This document shows, piece after piece, positions 10,794-22,805 of a stretch of 64,000 nt of DNA. Under the pieces are notes generated by a model. The model saw only the letters and a list, made by a program, of their open reading frames with translations, searched no databases and was not told the origin of the DNA. Position 1 is the stretch's first letter; every line of letters begins with the position of its first letter. The position numbers and the translations under genes were made by a program. The stretch is from Pyricularia pennisetigena (taxonomy: Eukaryota > Ascomycota > Sordariomycetes > Magnaporthales > Pyriculariaceae): assembly GCF_004337985.1 (NCBI RefSeq), contig NC_043744.1, positions 2,020,408 through 2,084,407 of the forward strand, in the 5' to 3' direction.

Positions 10794-13700
10794 AATTATG
10801 TATTTTTTTTCCTGATGGTCAGGAGGACCTTAAGAGTCAAGGGTCTTGGTAACTGGAGACTTCCGATGTACGTCTACTGGCCAAGGCTCGGTCCGATGAA
10901 TGATCAAGCACCCTAGCCCTGCAGAGTACCTTGTTACGTTTCTTTTCTTTTCTTCCTGGGCGTGGAAAATTGGGGTGATGGATAATTGCCACAGTCTAAA
11001 CGCACGAGGGCCCGGTCCCGGTCCTGGTTCGAGCTATTGTGTCCCTCACCTGTTTCGCAGGAGGGTGGTGCTCAGACGAAGGAAAAACAAGTGTGAGGGT
11101 GGTGAAAAAAAGCTCTTTTCTTATTAGTCAGAAGCCCAAGTTGTTAGGTAACAGATATGGCCGACGATGCGGGGAAAGAGGTGAGGTGATGGAGACGTGG
11201 ATTATTGCCGTTATGAAACCAATGGTACAATAAACGGGCGGATGGCGTAGACCGGGTTAGTTCCAGTAAGATAATGCCAGTCGCAAAGCAAAAATGAGAG
11301 TGAGAATGATGAGAGATGGAACGGAGGAGAGGTGGTGACGACAGTGACCAAAACTGCTGTTCCGCCCCTAACTACGTACTGTATTGTACAGCAGTTCAAG
11401 CACCGTAATGTCAAACTCAGTAAGACCTGGTCAGATCCAGTCTGGGGGGCGCAGGCAGGCAGGGTTCGTTGTCTTGGGACTAGAACCAAAAGTGCAAGCG
11501 CAAACAGTAACAAGTATCTTGGCAGGGCCAGGCGTGATCTGGTGGCCGTCCGTAAAGTTATGGGCTAGGTTGATCGATGAGAGACAACGGGGCTCTCATT
11601 CCATGAAAGACGGTGAAGCACGGTCGAGTTTTCGAGAGAAAAAAAAAATACAAAACGGCGTCAAGCCTTTCTACCTATTTGCTTTGTTTAGCACCACCTC
11701 AGATCAATGTTTTGTCAGTATCCAGGATATGGGGAGCCGTTATTACGCATTGAAAAAGTCAGGCATAAGCATGCGGGAACTTTGGGTGCCTCTTTCTCTT
11801 ACCCCGTTGAAAGCGGGCCAAGAGGCAGGAATTACACTGGGGGTCAAAGGTCTCGGACGTTTTTATTTGCTTTTATTTTATTTTTGGCCAAAAAAGAATT
11901 TGGAGTAGATGGGGGCAAGGGGGCGAAAAGGGAGAAAAAATAAATAAATACGGAGTACAAATAAAAAGGGACAGGCAGTTGGCATCCATCTTGCGTCGGG
12001 ATTGAGTAATGGAAACAAAGAAATGGAGCCGTTTTGCGTTTTCTTTCTAGTCACCTGAGCATGTCCCGCTGGCCACGGCGCGGAACCGAACAAAGTCTTC
12101 CCCAGGAGGCTAGCAGTAAGCAGCATTGAACCTAGCAAGAGCCAGGCCATGTCACTTTGCGCAAGCGCCGGCATCTGCTTCGATTCGAACTGTGCGACCT
12201 GATCATTGAATGATCTGGGAGCTAACAGGATGCTTATTGGTATACGATTTCGTAATGAAAACCGCCTGCTGCAGTTCTCTGGACATTATTCTCCATCTTT
12301 CGGCTAGGGATAGAGGCTTACTGCATGTCTGGGGTGCCTGGTCCACACGTGCAGTTACCATGTATAATAGTTCGCTAGGACTTGGAAGATTGACATCAGA
12401 TCGAAATTGAAAGAAGCTAATGGGCTCGAAGGATTTTATTTATTTACTTATTTGATTTATTCTTCTTGTCAATTGTCACTGCGACCTTTTTCGTCCAATC
12501 TTTTTCTTGCCCTGTTTGAACCTTCCCGTTTCTTGGTATTTATCGATCGAGCCTTAGATGATTAAAGGATTGCCTAACCTTTGTGGATTCCTGACAAAAG
12601 GAATCGTTTCAATACAGAGAGTGTCTTGCAAATCAAAGTCAACAATCACATGATCGTACAACAAAGTTGCGATATTTATTTCGTAGATTCAGTAGAATAG
12701 GTCCGGGCTCATCAGAAACTCAAAAATCGTAGCAAAGTTCCAGTCAACTCCTGCTAAACCCTACAACCTAACTGCAAATCTCGATACACCTGAAGCCATT
12801 GATGACCACTCGTCATCGGCACAATCCGAGTCAGAACACCAACAGGTAATTGAGAACGTGCCTCTCCCCCGGAGATACACAGTAGAATATCATTCTGAGC
12901 CCCAACTGAGGTGTCCGCAGCCCGGCACACCGTCAGGGCGGCAGTTTGCAAAATACCGACCTCTTTTTTTTTTCTTCTTCTTCTTCTGCTTTTCCCTTTG
13001 TCTTGTCCGAATTATTAGAGAATCACTATAGCGCAGGCGCTATAAATATGTCATATGCATTATGAAACTTTAAGCGAGCCGGGAGTTCGGTATTCTTTTT
13101 GATATCAAAATTGCCGTCATACAAGGGGTAGTGCACTCCAACGGTTTTTCCGTAAATGAAGAAAAAAGACAAAGGGACTTGACTGAACATCCCACTATCT
13201 CGTCCGTCTTTTCCTGCCAAGACATCTATACGCCCACGATATTTCTCCCGCGGAACTATGGTTGTTCAAGACTAGGATCGTCCCTCGGAATATGGATGTA
13301 ACTTTCAGCTGAAATTTTTTCACAGTCTTGAGAACCATGAGGCGAAAAGATGGGACCGCACAGAAATAGGTCCAAAATGCATCATATCCTAGTTGAACAA
13401 CGCTTTATGCGACGTCGAGAATTTAAAAAAAAAAAAAAAAAAAAAAACCAAAAAACTAAAAAACTAAACCAGGTCACGACCGAACTGCACGTGGCTAACG
13501 ACCCCTCCCGGAAAGGGGGAGCCTATGGCTACGAATTCCAGGCTCCCCAGGGCCAAACACACGCCCCTGGGACCCCTTGCCGGAAGCACGGAATCTCACT
13601 GGCTCCCGGTAGGTGTGAACGAGGGGGAGAGCGCACGCTCGCGACCCCAGATCCGAACTCTTAGTTCAGTACCACGTAGTAAATTTACCACGGTGCACTT

Positions 13701-14462
13701 CAAAAACTCCGCTTTCCCCACAACATGTCAGGCCTCCCCGTGATGCACTTAATCACATCTTTTTATTAATACATTCATCAACTCGCGGGCCACAATTGGC
13801 CTGGACCTTGCCCCTCTGCATAGAGACGTAAGGTTGTACGCTCTGTTTGGTGCTGTCAGCTGGATGCAGGAACAAAGAGCATGAATCCCTGTCCTGTCCT
13901 GCGGTTGGGATTCTCACTCTTCCATTTCGAGGCTACAGGTACGAACACCGAATTCCGAGTTGTTTGTGACTTCGGTCTGGTTTTAGTCCTAGTCAATGGT
14001 CTGTGTGCTTTTCTCCTCGGATTCCCCCCTGTTGTATGTAAAATCGATTTGGGCTTTTTTGCAATGCCATGGAGACTTCGCTGTCCAAAAGCATGGATCA
14101 GAATGTCTTGCTCGTTCGGTTCTAGGATAACATTCACGCTTTCCATGAAACATTTGCCGAGTCTCTTTCCGTAAAAGCAGTTTGATCACTTATCGAGGCA
14201 TTGCAAGGAGTGAGAGCGAAAACTGTATGCGAGCAATCCAGGACCATTATATCATTTGTATCAAACACAGGTTCCAGGATTAGGTGGGACAGCTCTGGCT
14301 ATGCTGTGTTGTATCTTACACAGGTGAACACCACGCCAACTGACTCCTGGACCTCAACACAACCCAAACTCGACGGCGGAACCATTATACAAGAAGGATG
14401 GTATAGAGCACAACCTAGACCAGATGTAGGCTTATGAATACCCTCTCCTTCCGAAACGAAGC
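10794..14462. other. Gene-free interval
   Basis: About 3.7 kb without a recognisable gene on either strand. Open frames of up to 174 codons exist (for example 11384-11908), but they lack family signatures and splice-consistent partners. Contents worth noting are AT-rich TTTATTTATTTACTTATTTG near 12436, an A22 run at 13426-13447 and next to it a GC-rich structured island at 13448-13700 described as a possible SINE-like repeat. Confidence 0.55.
13426..13700 (-). mobile_element. Possible SINE-like structured repeat with T-rich end
   Basis: A GC-rich island inside an AT-rich gene-free interval, bordered on one side by A22. Perfect 9-bp arms GGGGAGCCT (13516-13524) and AGGCTCCCC (13540-13548) enclose a 15-nt loop, and a second pair CCCAGGG/CCCTGGG nests beside it. 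Read on minus, GAGTTCGGATCTGGGG (about 13665-13650) resembles a degenerate tRNA B box, and the unit ends in TTTAGTTTTTTAGTTTTTTGG followed by the T run. This layout (polymerase III promoter remnant, GC-rich body, T-rich tail) is what a fungal SINE would show. I found no clear A box, no target-site duplication and no second copy in the window, so this is only a candidate. Confidence 0.33.
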
Positions 14463-16803
14463 CTAGACACCAACATGTTCGTCATCCGGAATTCCCATAT
14501 TCCTCTTGCAATATTTGCAATACCATTTCACTGTGCAGACAACAATCATTAGCACAAATTCTGCCTTTCTGCTCAAGAAAAGCAACCTTCCAGTGCAAAG
14601 AGCATGGCCACTTACCACTACCCTTGGGCGCGGCCTTGAGACCCACGCAAGGAAGATGAAACCACTCATACGCGCAATCTCGATTGTCGCATGCTATCAT
14701 TTCGCCGTAACTGGGTTGATCACAATAGCAATATGTGATCTCAACCTCGTCGTCATCGTCGTCGTCCTCCTTAGACCCCGCAGCCATGTCACTGCCTGCT
14801 TTTGTGGGAGCTTGAGCTGCCGCATTTGCCTTTGCCGCAGCTGCCGCGCCCTTCTTGTGACTCCGCTTGGTTGTTGCATTCCCCGCCCCTGAAGTCCGTG
14901 ACGGCCGAGCACGCACGTTGTCCGGAAAGTTACCCAAAGCAGGCGTTGATGGTTTACTGGCGCGTCCACTCTTTGTAGTTACCGTTGGGGCAGCTGGTGT
15001 TGTATTCGCTCCGTGTGCCGAGGGTGTGGTTTCTTTTGAGCCTTGACGCGAGGTATCGTTCGGTTTGGTTACTGGTTCCTTTTTTGGTTGCTGTGGTGGT
15101 ATTATCGGCGGTGGAATTGCGGTTGTTGATTCGATAACAACTTCAGGTTTCTGGCTTTCCACTTTAGGGATTGGTGCAACCACTGGGGTCTCACGGGCAG
15201 GCTTTGGTTCGGTTGATACTCGGACCCCGTTGGTGTGTACTGGAGGTTCGATAGGCGTAGTCGTTATCCCATTGGGCTTATTCGAGGCCGAAGAAGGGGG
15301 TCTTTGACGCCCGTTGTCACTATTATTTTGTGGTACAACCTTCGCGCGTGATGTCGTAGGTGCTCGGGTGACGGGAGTTGGAATAGGAACTGGCGAGTTC
15401 CGAGCTGCTTTCACAACTGGCTCTGGAAAATTACTGATTACGGGAGAGGAGGCAGCCGAGGGAGAGTTCGTAACACCGTTTCTACTGCGGCCCATGCTCG
15501 TCAATATCAAAATGCTAGTGGATCAAGCTTGGGTGGCATGTGAGGAAGCAAACCTTTTCTTGGACTGATTGCCTGCTGTTGGCAGCGCCTTGCGCTTCTT
15601 GGTAGGACCTTCCGGTGCCGGTGTCTCACGAGGACTAGTTATCTTCGGCTTGGCGGTGCTATTTCCGTATACGCTACTCATTGCACGCTCCATCGGCGCC
15701 CCGCCATTGGTGTTGTTCGGCTTTTCAACCTTGCGCCGCTTAGAGGTTGAGTTGTTGACTGCAGGCGAAGCGTTCGCAATGCCCAAGCCAACCGGCGTTG
15801 GAGACTCCGTCACAGCAGCAGTAGCCACTGCCGCCGTGGCCGCTGGCTTTCTGCTTTTGCTGCTTGTTGCAGGCTTCCTAGTCGACTCTGGTCTTGATTT
15901 GGGATCCTGGTCTTCCGCGTCTGAATCATGGGCTGCCTGGGCTTTATTGCTCTTCTCTTTTTTGGCTGCCACGGCCTGCTTCCGAGCATCGCTTCTAGCA
16001 GCAGCCTCCTCTGCAATTTGCTGGGCTGCGGCTGAAAGGCTGGCAGCACCCTCGCGGCGGGATCTTTCAGCCTGGGCATTCAGAGCACGGCCAGCCTTGT
16101 CTGCCTTGTTTTCGGGATATGCCCAATGTGTATTGCTTCCCCACTTTGCCTCGTCACTGAACTCTTCCATGAGATGCGGCCAAACACTGTCAATTCTGCT
16201 GAGCTGTTTGTTCAAAGCGTCGACCGCAGTAGAAATAACGTGGTTCTTCTCGTCCAACGATAGTAGCATCTCTTGTATCTTGAGACCAGTCTCGCGCCAT
16301 AATTTTCGCCGTTCGAAACTATCCGCCTCGGATTGTGCCGAGTTCGCTAGGCCGTGGCCGGACGGGGTCGCAACTGCTTGGTGTGTACTGGATGCGACGC
16401 CATTAGGTGCAGTCGAGTCAGAGGCGAAATCACCAGTATGCCCGAAGTGCGGCTGCAATCTGTCATATGGAGGTGCGTTCAAGGTTTTCTCGGCGGCGGC
16501 AAAAAGAGCTTGCTGAGGCGCGTGGATTTTAGCGTCGACTTCCTTGAGCAGCGTGAAGTGCCGGACAAGCTCCTTAGGCAGGGCCGTGATAGTGTCGGCA
16601 AAATGCGTAATTCCGGGGAATATATCGACGGGCTGTTCGCGACCAAGACCGGTGCTGGCGCCACTGTCTCTCTGACCAGCCGGCCGTGCGGCACCGCTTG
16701 TGTTCCGGGAGCCGTGCGTACGTGTTTGTCGAACTGGCTGGCGGCGACCCGACGGTGTGTCTGACGCCGCAGATGCGGCCGGGGCAGGTCTTGCAGTCTT
16801 CAT
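14463..16803 (-). CDS. ING-family PHD-finger protein (Pho23-like)
   Basis: Three exons, 16803-15554, 15496-14616 and 14530-14463, give 732 residues. Near the N terminus, [33 protein letters not shown] (positions about 65-100) is the ING N-terminal helical region and is closest to yeast Pho23, a subunit of the Rpd3L histone deacetylase complex. The C terminus is a PHD finger of the type that reads trimethylated H3K4: YCYC...GEMIACDN...[10 protein letters not shown]...KWYCKYC. Its last pair of Cys ligands is supplied by the short third exon, which confirms that joint (PKGSVKWYC). The long middle is low-complexity, rich in Ala, Pro, Thr and Lys with nuclear-localisation-like KRRKVEKP. The 57-nt intron between exons 1 and 2 was placed by frame and donor/acceptor fit (KKR-SMGRSRN). 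Start at 16803 is the first ATG in frame. Yng1 or Yng2 identity cannot be excluded. Confidence 0.9.
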
Positions 16804-17796
16804 GCCCACGAATGGGATAGCTCGTGGTCTGGGGAGAGGCTTCGAAAGTTCGAGGCAGTCGATGGTTCCCCCGAAAAAAAAAAAACACAGGGAATGAATG
16901 CGCGGAGCAAGGCTTTCTGGAGCGTGAGGAGTTTGTGGGGGGGTTTTTTTCTATTTTGATTTTGCGCGTTCGGTAGCGGGTACGAAGCAAACCGTCGAAT
17001 GGGGAAAAAGCGATGAGGATAGATTTATGAGGGAGCTGATTACATGGTTTCGGCGCGCGGGCTTCTGGTTTGCAACACGTCGAATGAATTCTTGGTCACG
17101 ATAAATTGAGCAGAGGCGCGAAGCAGTGGGATACTTGCGGCGGAGGCTGGTAGGAATCACACAGATCCGTCCTTTGCTTCCTCCCCGTCGCACTGGAGCA
17201 GAGTGGAGTCGCCCCGTAGTCCCCACCAATGAGAAATCCTGAAAACCCGTGCGCAACGTCACCTGTTTTGTGGTTGATAAGATAAGAGCACCAGAGCTTC
17301 CTTCGACATTTAAGCATAGCATACGTTTCGCAAGCTCGGTCAAGTAGAGGTACCTACCTCATGAGACCTACCTACCTGCAAGTAGGGTAGATCCCTCATT
17401 GCCGAATGATACGCTCATAATGATGTTACATTATTGAATGAAAACCCCGAGAAAAATAAAGAACCGCAATTGCAATGTGCTCACGGCTGATTATTCTGAG
17501 ATGCTCCCAGTTTTCCTAGAATGAATTAATCATTTTAATGTGTAATATAGCAAAGCTCGGTATCAAGGTGCTCGTTTTGACGGTTCCTACCCACAGAGAG
17601 AAACAACAAAAAGTGTGGCATCGGATGCCATGTTAGCCCATGTATCTATGCCGAATAATATCGGGATCACAACGAAACGGCTATTTGTGTCTCCACCTCT
17701 CCATGCCCACAGGGCAAAGCCAGCCGGTGACTTGAAAATAGGCAACATGGATGCGTGCGCAGAGAAGAATCAGAAAAAAAAAAAAAAAAAAAAACA
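16804..17796. other. Intergenic stretch
   Basis: Upstream region of the ING gene and 3' flank of rer2. A 130-codon open frame at 16951-17343 (minus) has no family signature. Near 17350-17390 there is a cluster of GGTACCTACCT/CCTACCTACCTGC repeats, and A21 lies at 17774-17794, just beyond the rer2 stop. No gene seen. Confidence 0.6.
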
Positions 17797-19001
17797 TCAT
17801 CGCTGTTTGAGGTGTCGCTTGGGCTTCTCGTCCCTCTCTCTCTGCTTTTGCCTCCACTGCCATTCCACGAGAACAGGAAGGAAATACCACAAGTCAAAAT
17901 CAGGCCAGAGACACTTGAGGAAAAAGATCTGGGTGTCTTGATGACACTGCCAGAGCATAAAGTCGCTGAGTCTCTCCACGCCGCTAGTTCGTATGAAAAG
18001 ATCCAATGGCGGGCACTCTGCAGTGTACATGTGGTTGTTGAGCGTCTCTGCTGTGATAGTCTCGGGGTTCTTGAAAGCTCTTGGTACATCCTGGTTGGCT
18101 GATTCTGGTGATGGAGGTGTGCCCGGGGGCAATGTTGTGCCCGATGACACGGAACAATCTACATCTTCAGGAGACGGAGACTCTTGGATGGAACCAAGTG
18201 CCGCCTCCTTGTTTCCCGCATGTTTCGAAAGGATCTTTTGCTTGATGCGCGTCTGGGAAAAGGCACTGTTCTGTGGGCGAGTGTGGCTCGAGTATTCGAC
18301 GGCGGTTGATCGTATGGCTTGGGTGATCTCTTCTCGGGACGTATATGGGAAGCAAATGTTAAGGATATGACTAAATAAGAAATTCTGTTAATGAGGCTTT
18401 TTTAGTTCAAAAATCTTTGCCGCTAGTTAGACATACCCCTTATTGTGCTTCGTCTCATTGACAGCCCGGTCTACGAATCCAAGCACATCCGGCGGAATTA
18501 AATCTCGCTGGCCCGAAATGATAACTCGAGCGCCGTAGCGGTCGAGCACCTCGCCATGCTCAAGAAGCTGCTCCAGCTTGTACTTGGCCATTTGCATAAG
18601 ACCCTCCACCTCATATTTGGGACGATTGAAGTTTTCGATACTAAACGCATAGACTGTGACAACCTTGACGCCACAATTGTAGCATATTTCAAGGACCTGT
18701 GGTAAGCAGTATGGGGCGTTAAAATCTCACTCAGAAAAACAGCCATGTCTTCAGGCGCGTTGACGGATCACAAACTTACGCGCGCCAAAGCCTCAAACCC
18801 CATATGATGTCCTGCTACAGTCTCAATCTTGTGGCTTCGGGCATACCGCCTATTGCCGTCCATTTCGAAGGCGACATGGCGAGGGATCGGCCCCTGGCGC
18901 AGAGCTCCTATCAAAAGCTGTCGCAGGTTCTTAATGGCCCATTCTGCTGGAGGCGAGCTGGTAAACCATTTGGTGATATGTGACATGTGAAGGTCGGACA
19001 T
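17797..19001 (-). CDS. rer2: Dehydrodolichyl diphosphate synthase (cis-prenyltransferase)
   Basis: Catalytic cis-prenyltransferase that extends farnesyl diphosphate with isopentenyl diphosphate to make the dolichol backbone for ER glycosylation (EC 2.5.1.87). Three exons, 19001-18780, 18696-18437 and 18370-17797, give 351 residues. Motifs in order: region I HVAFEMDGNRRYAR with catalytic D48, GHHMGFEAL, YAFSIENFNRP (region III), FPYTSREEI, and region V DLFIRTSGVERLSDFMLWQ. Between region IV and V lies an insert of about 80 residues rich in Ser and Pro, as is usual in filamentous fungi and absent from bacterial enzymes. The start at 19001 (MSDLHMSH) was preferred to an in-frame ATG 56 codons earlier because it leaves a normal N-terminal length. 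Srt1 is the alternative paralogue name. The Nus1-type partner subunit is not in the window. Confidence 0.93.
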
Positions 19002-19898
19002 GTTGAATGGTGGAAGCGGCTGACAAATATGTTGGGGAACCGGAAGAACTACGTAGGTTTTGAAGAAAAAAGTATGCAAGGGCTGAGGGGCTAACGAACT
19101 GATGAACAAGCGGCGAGAGTTATCGAAATGAAGTTGTCGCAAACCAAGATGGCATGGGAAGTGCGACAATCTTCCTTGTGCGCCTTTTGAAAAGACGTTT
19201 ATTCCTAGATTAAAGTAATGGAACAGAGGTTGAACTTCCCGACTATATTAAATTGGAAAAATCCAGGCTAGCATTTCGTATAAACACGTTGGGAAATGCA
19301 AGTCTTGGCTGACAACCAGCTGTCCTCCAAGGCAAGCTACGAAAGAGAACCTAACGAATACCAGACAACCCTGACGTCGTCCTCCACCTATCCGACTGGT
19401 CTGTTTAGCCTGGCCACGACATGTGTGGCTGGATGTGGAACCTGAATTCTAATGTTGGAAAAGGCGGGGCTGGCACCCATCCACACCGGCTCATCGACAC
19501 CCCTACAGGTACGATACCCTAAATGGACAGCTTGGCATCCATTCATTGATCCCGCGTCGTGTCTGGAAGCTACATCCCACCTGCAGAAACACCAAAAGGA
19601 TGCACGTGTTGTACAATCCAATGTGAATCACCTAACAAACCCATAATTAGAACAAAAAGAACACCAACCAAGGGGTTGTCGCTTGGGAAGTTCCTTGCAG
19701 CGAAAGAAGATATTGACTCAACGAACATTCTACCTATTCGCCTGATTCTGGACGACTACCTCCCTTCGGACTACTTCGCACCTTGACCAATAACCCCACG
19801 ATAGTAGGCATGGGACAAACACCATAGCTTCTCGCAGATCCGCTCGCCCTCAAACGAACCATCTTTCGCATACCGGCCAGCCATTTTCGAATATAAAA
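19002..19898. other. Divergent promoter region
   Basis: Separates rer2 (minus) from dsc2 (plus), so it must hold both promoters. Only short frames without signature are present. I see no clear regulatory motif beyond C/T- and A-rich patches. Confidence 0.6.
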
Positions 19899-20794
19899 AT
19901 GTCATTTACGAATGCTCCTGTTACCCGCAGCCTGGTGCTGGGCCTGGTCGTTACCTCGATCGCCGCAACCCTGTTCGATGTCAAGCATTACTTCTATCTC
20001 TTGATCGATCCGCACATTTTGCGATATAATCAGCCATGGAGAGCGTTATTGTTTCAGCTCTGCTACACCAACTCATCCGAAGTCCTCTTCGCAGCCATGT
20101 GTCTGTACAACATGCGCATCATTGAGCGAATCTGGGGTTCAAGAAAATACGCAGTACGTTCCAAGTCAAGCTCTAGGACCTTGTTTTGGTCGGTTTTTAG
20201 TGTCGTACACTTGATGCTTACCCTCTTTTACAGTCTTTTGTAGTCGTAGCAGGCGCCCTCACGACTCTCATCCTGCCCATTCTCGTTCTCGTTCTCAGAA
20301 CACTCACCTTTGGGGCTTTCAACTACCTCCCAGCGGGGCCCACGCCTATCCTATTTGCTATACTCGCGCAGTACCACGCCGCCGTTCCCCACGTATACCA
20401 GTACAGGCTTGCGCTCTCTGCCGCTCCGCCGACAGATGAGCAGTTCGTCGGAGTAACCTTTTCCAACAAGTCGTACAAGTACTTCTTGGCAATCCAGCTA
20501 GCCCTTTCTCAGTGGCCCGGATCCCTCCTAGGCGCGATAGTAGGCTGGACTGTTGGTTATGCATGGAGGACTGATTTGCTTCCTGGGTCACTTACGAAGT
20601 GGAGGGTTCCTGGGTGGTTGGTAGGGATGCGCACGACGAGGAGAAGGCAGGAGTTCGACGGTCTCAGGAGGCGGCTTGAGGACGAAGACGCCACTGGAGC
20701 TGCTTCAGGATCACAAATTACGCAAGATACCGATGCTGGACGCCGTAGGACAGTCGGCCAGCAAATATTCGACGAGTTTCGAGGCTCGTTGTGA
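19899..20794 (+). CDS. dsc2: Rhomboid-like Dsc2/UBAC2 family membrane protein
   Basis: Predicted subunit 2 of the Dsc E3 ubiquitin ligase of Golgi and endosomes, which cleaves or degrades membrane clients such as the sterol regulator SREBP. Two exons, 19899-20153 and 20234-20794, give 271 residues. The N-terminal part shows rhomboid-like membrane segments at about 8-25, 50-75, 90-108, 112-130 and 190-205. The sequence QLCYTNSSEVLFAAMCLYNMRIIERIWGSRKYA is typical of the family, and the GxSG catalytic motif of active rhomboid proteases is missing, so it is a pseudoprotease. The UBA domain of S. pombe Dsc2 is not visible; the protein ends with a basic tail and DEFRGSL. The stop TGA lies inside a GTGAGT donor-like motif (see findings). 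Confidence 0.85.
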
Positions 20795-22805
20795 GTACGC
20801 GCCTCATTTTTATCACAGGCCATTACTTATTTCAAAGCTACTCATGACATGTTTGTTGCTGCGCCTGCATATACAGTACAACGATAAGCGCGTTCTCAAC
20901 TCCGGATGGGTAATCATGTTACTGTTGAATAAGAGGACATGGTGCAGACTTGCTAACACGAACAAAATACACCTTACCAAATTCGTCGTAATGCGTCAGT
21001 CACAGGCTAAGGTTTGTATGTGTGTATTTGTGTGTACTGGGAGTGCTGGCATGAGTTGGCCTGATCTTTTCTCTTCTTCTCGCTGAACTACAACCATGAG
21101 AAGACAAGTCGGTGGATGGGGTGGATTCTCTAAGACAACTTTCGTACAACACAGCATCCGAGGCTAAGAACCATTGAGCGTACTGGAGGAAATCGTGGTA
21201 TCCGACGGGAATCATCTGAAAATCCAAGTCAGAGCGTCACGATGCTGTGTTGTGGATCGAATCAAGGTTATAACTCAAAATACAATACAGAGCCGAAAAG
21301 GGTAGGTAACACGCCCAGTTGGTTAGGAATCGGGGAGAATTGTGAGTCGATATTATACAGGATAGCAAATGCCACCGCCGTCTTTGCTTTTCTTGTAGGT
21401 CTTTATAACTTGACTTCTGAAAGCGTCTGGAGACAGCCGCTTGCTTTTTCTCAACTGCGAGTAGCATCAAAACCTTTCTGCTCTGGTCATTTGGGCCTGG
21501 CTCCAAGAATCCTGGATAAGGAGGTTGGAATCGTCTTGAATTTCCCTTCAAAATCAGCGATTTGAGTTTGCACCAGTCCCCTATCCCCGCCACCCGGAAG
21601 GCCGGGGTTCCGGGATCAGGATATGGGTACTACAGTAGCCGCAGTTTATCGGGTAGGTACTTTGTTACTGGGCATTATGCCAAAGTTACAAAAAGCGAAT
21701 GTGACAGATTGTGGGGAGGATGCAGATATGAACGATTGATTGATTACGCATGTGCCTGAGTAGGTAGCTTCAGCCGTCAGGCCAGGATCATGCTCTCCCT
21801 CGAGCTAGTTTTAAATAGTCCAATCCAATCTTCATGACATAATGACCAGTTGTAGTATCCTCATTGAACCAAATGCAACGCACTAACAGGACTACCATGT
21901 AAGCAAAGAGAAATTTACGGTACGATAATAGGCCAGGGAAGCGGGAATGGAAGGAGGCTCAGCTCAGCACAGGCCAGGGCTCACATGGGAACAGGGGTGT
22001 TGGCTGGGAGTGGAGAATTTATTAAGGTAGCCTGCCTGAACCTACTCCGTAGACACGTACGTACCTGCAGCTGCAGGCTTGTAATCAATACCAACCTCCT
22101 TTGCGGCAGCATCTGCTGAGAAAAATTAGACCAATTAATGCAGCGCGTATCCCATCTCTCGTGCCGCCCGGACAGAGGCTTTGCTTCCTTGATTCTTTCT
22201 GCAGTTTGTATGCATGACCATTTGATTGATGACCTTGCTATGCACCTTTTCGGTCGGAGTACTAACTTACAAAGTGTACTCGTTGTTGTAGCAATGCAAC
22301 TGGGCATTTGGGCGCTAAACTACTTAATTTCTCCCGTCGTTTTTGTTTTATTTGCAAAAAGCCCTGTCCGCATGCTGCTTTTACACTGAGGCTTGTCTCA
22401 TTTTGTCTAAGAAACATTTGATCTGCATCAATTCTAACCCCTGCATCTACTCCCCCACTAAAGGGGTGTCGCTCCTTCTAGCCGTTTTTCTTGTCGCACG
22501 CAGCCTTGACGATACTGGCGAAATCGGCGACACCGTACGGACGGGAGAACACGCACCATTTCTCTCTCGATCGGCAAACCCAGTCCACGAGCAAAGCAAC
22601 AGAACATTCAGTACCCAGATAAAGACTCGGAATTACGCACACAATTTTCGACTGACAGAAACACAACCTAGACCGACACCCGAGATGAACCACGACTGCT
22701 GACCCTTGCTTGGCCTCTCTTTTTTGTTTTTTTAATTGGCGCGTTCTTGGTTCCTTGGAACATGCTTGGAAGCGGGCATCGCAAGCCTAGCATAAATCGA
22801 ATCGC
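20795..22805. other. Intergenic stretch
   Basis: Two kilobases between dsc2 and the Uds1-type gene. It may include a short alternative last exon of dsc2 (20877-20913). Otherwise I see only short frames without signature, GTAGGTAC/CTACCTGC patches and a T-rich block before the next start codon. No gene seen. Confidence 0.55.

Noticed and set aside
11384..11908. 174-codon open frame on plus in the gene-free interval
   Set aside because: Composition unlike neighbouring genes, no domain, and long A run inside; most likely chance.
15569..16516. 315-codon hydrophobic open frame on plus inside the ING gene
   Set aside because: Apparent membrane segments come from the complement of Ala- and Lys-rich codons of the ING protein; no start context or family match.
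16951..17343. 130-codon open frame on minus upstream of the ING gene
   Set aside because: No family signature and located in the ING promoter region.
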